Both the position numbers and the translations under genes were made by a program. The notes beneath the pieces are model-generated. The model was not told where the DNA came from. It made no database searches and worked only from the letters and a program-made list of their open reading frames with translations. This document shows positions 1 to 5,185 of a stretch of 7,000 nt of DNA, piece by piece. How positions within the stretch are numbered: the stretch's first letter is position 1; each line of letters starts with the position of its first letter. The DNA comes from Burkholderiaceae bacterium (GTDB lineage Bacteria > Pseudomonadota > Gammaproteobacteria > Burkholderiales > Burkholderiaceae_C). The DNA is taken from positions 1 through 7,000 of the forward strand of contig JAFMJA010000146.1 in assembly GCA_017853735.1 (NCBI GenBank). The letters are read 5' to 3'.

Positions 1-58
1 GATGGGTATCGGGCTGTTCGTATTCCACATCGATCACAGATTCAGAAAGTGCAGTCAT
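1..58 (-). CDS. N-terminus of unrecognised protein, cut by window edge
   Basis: A short minus-strand reading frame starts with ATG at 58-56 and is open to the window edge. It gives MTALSESVIDVEYEQPDTH, which I do not recognise. It lies 46 bp downstream of the DUF1854 gene on the same strand, so it is probably the third gene of the ABC-exporter block. A GGA triplet 6 nt before the ATG (plus-strand 65-67) could be a weak ribosome binding site. No terminator is visible between it and the DUF1854 gene, which supports cotranscription. With only 19 codons the start and even the reality of the gene are uncertain. The acidic, hydrophilic opening shows no signal peptide or membrane segment. Confidence 0.45.
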   Translation of the reverse strand, partial: MTALSESVIDVEYEQPDTH

Positions 59-104
59 GGCAATTCCAAAAAAATTCAGGCTGGCCGCAATCTAGAGCTT
101 GGGC

Positions 105-608
105 TCATAAAAAGCGGTCCAGCAGCTTACGGCTGTCACGGTCCAGCGCGGCTTGGTCGCGCACATAAAACTGGATGCCGTGCGAATCGGTAATGAGCAG
201 CCCACTGCCGCCGCCCAGGCGCCGAATGTCCTCTTCGCCACGCAGGACAAACTGGGTGTGTCCGCGGTCGGTGCGCACATGCCAGGTACAGGGTGTGGAA
301 AAACTGGTGACGCTATCGATCGCCTCGATCACCGGCATGAACTCGCGTGCACGCAGGGCGTCACGGATCAGCTGCTGCTGGTCGGAGGGCAAGTCCGGCA
401 GCGCGGGGATCCAGGCGACTTCATGGCCATCGGCATCAACGATCCCGATACCGTGCTCTGGCGCCTGGATCGGATAGGAGCGAACCGGCATCACACCTTC
501 AACCCGACGGCCATCGGCCAGGACCAGCACCAACTTGCCAAAAGCATCCAGGCTGAGTTCGAATTGCCTAGGCGGCAGCCTATCGCCGACGCGTTGACTC
601 TCGCTCAT
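105..608 (-). CDS. DUF1854 family protein, cyanophycin-locus associated
   Basis: This is a 167-residue soluble protein of the DUF1854 family; its biochemical role is unknown. Sequence signs of the family are RSYPIQAPEHGIGIVDADG (about residues 43-61), the helical stretch with LPDLPSDQQQLIRDAL (about 70-85), WHVRTDRGHTQFVL (about 108-121) and a C-terminal LLITDSHGIQFYVRD segment followed by LDRDSRKLLDRFL. There is no signal peptide, membrane segment or Cys cluster, so it is probably cytoplasmic. The ATG overlaps the TGA of the upstream ABC exporter gene (ATGA, 608-605) and is preceded by a perfect AAGGAG with a 5-nt spacer. The two genes are therefore almost certainly translated together and probably act together. 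From memory, DUF1854 proteins recur beside this type of ABC transporter in cyanophycin gene clusters. A role as a transporter partner is inference. Confidence 0.85.
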   Translation of the reverse strand: MSESQRVGDRLPPRQFELSLDAFGKLVLVLADGRRVEGVMPVRSYPIQAPEHGIGIVDADGHEVAWIPALPDLPSDQQQLIRDALRAREFMPVIEAIDSVTSFSTPCTWHVRTDRGHTQFVLRGEEDIRRLGGGSGLLITDSHGIQFYVRDQAALDRDSRKLLDRFL

Positions 609-2911
609 GTCTTCTCCTTGGCTTCCTGCTTGAGGATGCGTCTCTCCGCCACATCATCGAGATCGACGTCCATATTGCGCGCCTGCGCCTTGTACAGGTT
701 GTAATACGCCCCATGGCGGGCCATCAGCACATCGTGGGTGCCCTCCTCCACGACTTGTCCCTTGTCCAGTACCACCAGCCGGTCAGCGCGTTGCAAGGTG
801 GAAAGCCGGTGGGCAATGGCGATGGTGGTGCGGCCCTGGACCAGGTTGTCCAAGGCCTTCTGAATTTCTTTTTCGGTTTCCGAGTCCACCGACGCGGTGG
901 CCTCATCCAGTATCAGGATGCGCGGATCGATCAGCAAGGCGCGGGCGATGGAGATGCGTTGACGTTCACCGCCTGACAAGCCCTGGCCGCGCTCCCCGAC
1001 CAGAGAGTCGTAACCCTGCGGCAAACGCAGGATGAACTCGTGAGCATGGGCGGCACGCGCTGCGGCAATGATCTCTTCGCGGGTCGCCTCAGGTTTGCCA
1101 TAGGCAATATTTTCAGCAATGGTGCCGAAAAACAGAAAGGGTTCCTGCAACACCAGCCCGATATGGCGACGGTACTCGGCCACAGGAAATGAGCGGATAT
1201 CAACCCCGTCAAGCCGGATCGAGCCCTCGGTGACATCGTAAAAACGGCAGATCAGGTTGACCAGGGTGCTTTTGCCCGACCCGCTGTGGCCGACCAAACC
1301 AATCATTTCGCCCGGCTGGATGGTCAGATTGATATCCCGGTTCACACCGCGGTTGCCATAACGGAACCCCACATCACGCACCTCGATGTGCCCCTTCACG
1401 CTGTCGATATGCACCGGATGGACTGGCTCGGGCACGCTGGAGACATGGTCCAGAATGTCAAAAATGCGCTTGGCCGCCGAGGCGGATTTTTCTGTCCAGG
1501 AAACAATACGGCTCATCGAGTCCAGACGGCCGTAGAACCGGCTGATATAGGCGATGAAAGCTGTCAAGACGCCAACCGTGATCTGGTCCTTAGACACCAG
1601 CCAGACGCCAAAAGCCCAGACCACCAGCAGTCCCACCTCGGTCAGAAATGAAATGCTGGGCGTGAACAGAGACCAGATCCGGTTGATTCGGTCGTTGACC
1701 GCCAGATTGTGGCGATTGGCATCGTGAAAACGCGCTGACTCGCGCCGCTCCTGAGCAAAGGCCTTGACCACGCGTACACCCGGAATGGTGTCGGCCAGCA
1801 CATTGGTGACTTCGGACCAGACCCGATCGATCTTCTCGAACCCGGTCTTCAGGTGATCACGCACCGCATGGATCATCCACATGATGATCGGTAGTGGCAG
1901 CAGGGTCACCAGGGCCAGCCAGGGGTTGATCGAAAACAGGATCACTGCGGTCATCAGCAACATCACCACATCGGTGATGAAATCCAACAGATGCAGGGAA
2001 AGAAAGAGGCAGATGCGGTCGGTCTCGCTGCCAATGCGCGCAATCAGGTCGCCTGTGCGCTTACCGCCGAAGTACTCCAAAGACAGATGCAACAAGTGGT
2101 CGTAGGTGGTGGTTCGCAGGTCTGAGCCGATACGCTCGGAGACCAGGGCGAGGATATAGGTGCGCGCCCAGGTCAGTACCCAGGCCACAAGGGCCGAGGC
2201 GAAAAGCCCTCCCAGGTAAAGCGACACCAGGTAGGGGTCAATCTCCTTGCCGTTCTGAAATGGAATCAGCACATCGTCCATCAGCGGCATGGTCAGATAG
2301 GGCGGCACCAGGCTGGCTGCTGTGCCCAGCAGGGTCAGCACCAGGCCGGTCAGCAACTGCCCCCGATACGGATGGGCAAAGCGCCACAGCCGCAACAGCG
2401 TCCAGGTTGACGGAGGCGTGTGAATGACCTTGGTACAGATCGGGCACTCATCCTGGTCGGGCTCCAGTGGCGCCTTGCAAATCGGACAGAACTGGCCCTC
2501 AGGCTGCAGCGGGAGCTGACCACTGGCCTGACTGGCGCTTTGCAGATGAAATTGCTCGAACACCCGGATCGCGTGCAGGTTCTGTCCCAGCGTAAAGCAC
2601 CAGCCCGCCAGCTTGGCCTGCGAATCGACCAGGTCAAGATGGCCGACCCCGGCGTGATCATGGTGCAACAGCTCCAGGCCATGGTGGTAGTCCCAGGCCT
2701 GCCAAGTCGTCTGCCCCACATTGCGCGCAATCAGTCGGCGATCGGTGACCACCACCAGCCCCTGGCCAAAGCACAGACGGGAATCCAGGTCAACCTCCAG
2801 GGCAGCCTGGACGTTCTCACCAGGGTGAAGCTGAGATTGAAGCTCATCCCGCCAATTGGCCGGGATTTCGTTCAATAATTCGTCCTTGGTTGGCTTCATG
2901 TCTGTTGTCAT
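605..2911 (-). CDS. ABC exporter (TMD-NBD half-transporter) with N-terminal PH-like and zinc-ribbon extension, cyanophycin-locus associated
   Basis: This is a type IV (MsbA/ABCB-like) exporter half-transporter of about 768 residues, expected to dimerise in the inner membrane. Numbering is from the ATG at 2911. Residues about 20-125 resemble a bacterial PH-like domain (FGQGLVVVTDRRLIARN at about 48-64). Two CPIC knuckles follow (Cys142, 145, 156, 159), a likely zinc ribbon. Six membrane segments lie near 184-212, 229-261, 306-330, 331-350, 419-439 and 444-463. The nucleotide-binding domain is complete: Walker A GHSGSGKST 541-549, Q-loop Gln589, signature LSGGE 645-649, Walker B Asp669 with catalytic Glu670, and H-loop His701. 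It ends in a charged tail that overlaps the DUF1854 start by 4 bp. The frame extends upstream to a TTG at 2932, and another ATG lies at 2899. None of the three starts has a good Shine-Dalgarno, so the start is uncertain by up to 11 codons. It is transcribed divergently from the cyanophycin synthetases. The substrate is unknown. Confidence 0.9.
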   Translation of the reverse strand: MTTDMKPTKDELLNEIPANWRDELQSQLHPGENVQAALEVDLDSRLCFGQGLVVVTDRRLIARNVGQTTWQAWDYHHGLELLHHDHAGVGHLDLVDSQAKLAGWCFTLGQNLHAIRVFEQFHLQSASQASGQLPLQPEGQFCPICKAPLEPDQDECPICTKVIHTPPSTWTLLRLWRFAHPYRGQLLTGLVLTLLGTAASLVPPYLTMPLMDDVLIPFQNGKEIDPYLVSLYLGGLFASALVAWVLTWARTYILALVSERIGSDLRTTTYDHLLHLSLEYFGGKRTGDLIARIGSETDRICLFLSLHLLDFITDVVMLLMTAVILFSINPWLALVTLLPLPIIMWMIHAVRDHLKTGFEKIDRVWSEVTNVLADTIPGVRVVKAFAQERRESARFHDANRHNLAVNDRINRIWSLFTPSISFLTEVGLLVVWAFGVWLVSKDQITVGVLTAFIAYISRFYGRLDSMSRIVSWTEKSASAAKRIFDILDHVSSVPEPVHPVHIDSVKGHIEVRDVGFRYGNRGVNRDINLTIQPGEMIGLVGHSGSGKSTLVNLICRFYDVTEGSIRLDGVDIRSFPVAEYRRHIGLVLQEPFLFFGTIAENIAYGKPEATREEIIAAARAAHAHEFILRLPQGYDSLVGERGQGLSGGERQRISIARALLIDPRILILDEATASVDSETEKEIQKALDNLVQGRTTIAIAHRLSTLQRADRLVVLDKGQVVEEGTHDVLMARHGAYYNLYKAQARNMDVDLDDVAERRILKQEAKEKT
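614..619 (-). promoter_or_regulatory. Ribosome binding site of the DUF1854 gene
   Basis: The minus strand reads AAGGAG here, 5 nt before the ATG at 608-606. It lies inside the last codons of the ABC exporter gene. It is the only strong Shine-Dalgarno in the window. It fixes the DUF1854 start and, with the ATGA overlap, indicates coupled or independent strong initiation. Confidence 0.8.
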
Positions 2912-3018
2912 CCCATCCGGATCTTTCAGCAAGCGATAACGGCGATCAAGGGAAAGAGGTCTTTGGTGAATGACAATTTAAACAACAGTCCGGTCGTGCG
3001 AATGACCTGCTTGGATTC
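2912..3018. promoter_or_regulatory. Divergent intergenic region between exporter and cphA' genes
   Basis: These 107 bp must hold the promoters of both blocks unless transcription enters from outside. An AT-rich patch with TTTAAA lies at about 2975-2983. I find no convincing -35/-10 pair on either strand and no sigma-54 type GG-N10-GC element. Two possible operator-like elements are visible. One is the dyad AAAGA-gg-TCTTT at 2953-2964. The other is a direct repeat of GAATGAC at 2968-2974 and 3000-3006, spaced 32 bp, about three helical turns. Both are short enough to be chance. Confidence 0.45.
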
Positions 3019-5172
3019 ATGACCCATAAAAACATTCAATTCCTGAAGGTCACCCACCTCAAGGGCCCCAACATCTGGACCTACCGCCCGGTCATCGAAG
3101 TCTGGGTCGATATTGGCGAGCTGGAGGACTATCCGTCCAACACATTGCCTGGATTCTACGAGCGTTTGACCCAATGCCTGCCTGGCTTGATCGAGCATCG
3201 CTGTGGTGTTGGCGAGCGCGGGGGCTTTCTGCAACGCTTGCGCGAGGGCACCTGGGCTGGGCATATTCTGGAGCATGTGGCCATCGAGCTGCAGAACCTT
3301 TCGGGCATGCAGATGGGTTTTGGCAAGGCAAGGCAGACCAGCCAGCGCGGCATCTACAAGGTGGCGTTTCGCACCCGTCAGGAAGAGGTCGGTCGGGCTG
3401 CAGTTCACTCGGCACGGGAATTGATCATGGCGGCCATTGAAGACCGGCCCTACGACCTTCCTGCCGCCGTCGCTCAGCTGCGCCAGCTGCGCGAGCGCTG
3501 GTACCTTGGGCCCAGTACCGAGCATATTGTGGAAGCAGCCATCGACCGGCAAATTCCCCATATCCGTCTCAACGAAGGCAACCTGGTCCAGCTTGGCTAC
3601 GGCGCAGCCCAGCACCGCATCTGGACAGCTGAAACCGACATCACCAGCGCAATCGCAGAGGGTATCGCACGCGACAAAACCCTGACCAAAACCCTGCTGC
3701 AAACCTGTGGGGTGCCTGTGCCCGACGGGGAAGAAGTTGATAGCCCTGACCAGGCTTGGCAAGTCGCCCAGGACATCGGCTTGCCGGTCACGGTCAAGCC
3801 AACCGATGCCAACCACGGACGCGGCGTCTTTACCAATCTGAGCGCTCAGGCAGAAATTGAGCGGGCTTATCTGGCTGCCGACAAGGAAGGCAGTGGCGTG
3901 CTGGTCGAGCGCTTCATCCAGGGAGAGGCGCATCGCCTGCTGGTGGTGGGCAAAAAAGTTGTGGCAGCCACCCGCGGCAAGATGCAGGTTGTGGTTGGCG
4001 ACGGCCGATCGAATGTGCGCGAGCTGATCGAGTCCCAGATCAACAGCGATCCCCGCTGTGGCGAAGAGGAAGAATTTCCCCTGGAGCCCCTGATCCTGGC
4101 CAAAGAACCCATCGCGCAGCTTGAATTGGAACGCCAGGGGCTGAGCGCAGAGTCTGTGCCTGCTGCCGGTCAAAGCGTTCTGCTCAAACGCCATGGTGAC
4201 CTGGCGTATGACGAAACCGACTTGGTTCACCCTCAGGTGGCTGCGGTCGCGGCGCTGGCAGCGCGGGTGGTGGGGCTTGATATTGCTGGCATCGACCTGG
4301 TGGCACAGGATATCGGTCGGCCCTTGAACGAGCAGGGTGGCGCAATCATTGAAGTCAATGCCGGGCCGGGGCTACTCATGCACCTCAAACCCGCTGAAGG
4401 TGAGCCGCGCAATGTGGGGCAGGCCATCATGGAGCACCTGTTTCCTGGCGAAGAGCAGGGGCGCATTCCGATAGTCGGCATCACTGGCCCGGGCAACACC
4501 ACACGCATCGCACGCCTGGTTGCCTGGTTGCTGCATATCAGCGGCAAACATGTCGGTCTGGCTTGTCAGGATGGTTTTTTTCTGGATGCGCGGCAGGTCG
4601 AGTCGCGCAATGGCATGAATTGGGAAACCGGACAGCGCCTGCTGATCAACCGCAGCCTGCAGGCTGCGGTATTTGAAAATGACAGCCGCATGATCCTGAC
4701 CGAAGGTCTGGCCTACGACCGTTGCCAGGTCGGGGTTGTGACCGGACTGGGCGAGCCGCAGCCCTTAAATGAGTTCTATATTGACGACACCGATCGACTC
4801 TTCAATGTGGTACGCACCCAGGTGGACGTGGTTCTGCCAGGGGGTGTGGCTGTCCTCAACAGCGATGACCCTCACCTGCACGAGATGGCTGAGCTCTCGG
4901 ATGGAGAGGTGATGTTCTATGGCACCGACCCGTCCTCAGCGGTCCTGAGGCGGCATCAATCGGAGGGAAATCGATGTGTCATCCTGCGCGACGGCCAGAT
5001 CGTCCTGGCCCAGGGTACAGCGGAAACGGCCTTGATGGCCTTGGACTCTCTCAAGCCCTCCAAGGCGGCTCAGCCCAGCATGGTGCTTGGCGCTGTGGCA
5101 GCGGCCTGGGCGTTGGGAATTCCTCCCGAACTGATGGGCGCCGGCCTGCGCACCTTTGAAGCCAAACCCTGA
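3019..5172 (+). CDS. cphA': CphA'-type cyanophycin synthetase homologue with degenerate, C-terminally truncated Mur-ligase part
   Basis: This 717-residue cytoplasmic protein has the N-domain and ATP-grasp layout of cyanophycin synthetases. The N-domain (about 1-160) has LKGPNIW, the GHILEHVAIELQ helix with HxxEH (His82, Glu85, His86), and the LGPST loop at 163-167. The ATP-grasp domain (about 205-480) has VKPTDANHGRGV (259-270), VERFIQGEAHRLLVV, and likely metal ligands Asp426, Glu445 and Asn447. The usual NLSTGG loop is missing and about six residues shorter. The Mur-ligase central domain (about 483-717) is recognisable but its P-loop reads TGPGNTT: aligned with TGTNGKTT of the next gene, the lysine is Thr494. 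The Mur catalytic motifs have also changed. The protein stops just after the central domain (TFEAKP), so the Mur C-terminal domain is absent. Family CphA1 enzymes have about 850-900 residues. An in-frame stop at 2971-2973 with no ATG, GTG or TTG between leaves ATG 3019 as the only sensible start, with just a weak GGA before it. It probably re-uses beta-Asp-Arg dipeptides (as CphA2) or assists CphA; which is not settled by sequence. Confidence 0.9.
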   Translation: MTHKNIQFLKVTHLKGPNIWTYRPVIEVWVDIGELEDYPSNTLPGFYERLTQCLPGLIEHRCGVGERGGFLQRLREGTWAGHILEHVAIELQNLSGMQMGFGKARQTSQRGIYKVAFRTRQEEVGRAAVHSARELIMAAIEDRPYDLPAAVAQLRQLRERWYLGPSTEHIVEAAIDRQIPHIRLNEGNLVQLGYGAAQHRIWTAETDITSAIAEGIARDKTLTKTLLQTCGVPVPDGEEVDSPDQAWQVAQDIGLPVTVKPTDANHGRGVFTNLSAQAEIERAYLAADKEGSGVLVERFIQGEAHRLLVVGKKVVAATRGKMQVVVGDGRSNVRELIESQINSDPRCGEEEEFPLEPLILAKEPIAQLELERQGLSAESVPAAGQSVLLKRHGDLAYDETDLVHPQVAAVAALAARVVGLDIAGIDLVAQDIGRPLNEQGGAIIEVNAGPGLLMHLKPAEGEPRNVGQAIMEHLFPGEEQGRIPIVGITGPGNTTRIARLVAWLLHISGKHVGLACQDGFFLDARQVESRNGMNWETGQRLLINRSLQAAVFENDSRMILTEGLAYDRCQVGVVTGLGEPQPLNEFYIDDTDRLFNVVRTQVDVVLPGGVAVLNSDDPHLHEMAELSDGEVMFYGTDPSSAVLRRHQSEGNRCVILRDGQIVLAQGTAETALMALDSLKPSKAAQPSMVLGAVAAAWALGIPPELMGAGLRTFEAKP

Positions 5173-5185
5173 GTGCAAATCTGAT

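Noticed and set aside
95..106. Small inverted repeat GAGC-TTGG-GCTC near the DUF1854 stop as a terminator
   Set aside because: The stem is only 4 bp and no T-run follows on the minus strand, so it is not a credible terminator.
153..704. Plus-strand open frame of 183 codons opposite the DUF1854 gene and the exporter 3' end
   Set aside because: The opposite strand carries recognised family motifs, a perfect Shine-Dalgarno and a 4-bp gene overlap; this frame shows none.
2912..2932. Extension of the exporter to a TTG start at 2932
   Set aside because: The frame is open but no Shine-Dalgarno precedes the TTG, and it would only add seven residues of no recognised conservation. The ATG at 2911 (or 2899) is preferred, with low certainty.
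2926..4230. Long minus-strand open frame of 434 codons opposite cphA'
   Set aside because: It lies antisense to a clearly recognised synthetase; its translation has no recognisable domain and is rich in Gln, Leu, Ala and His as expected from reverse-complemented GC-rich codons.
3019..5172. cphA' as a pseudogene
   Set aside because: The Mur motifs are degenerate, but the frame is intact over 717 codons, codon use matches the neighbours, and the N-domain and much of the ATP-grasp domain are conserved, so it looks like a selected, specialised protein.
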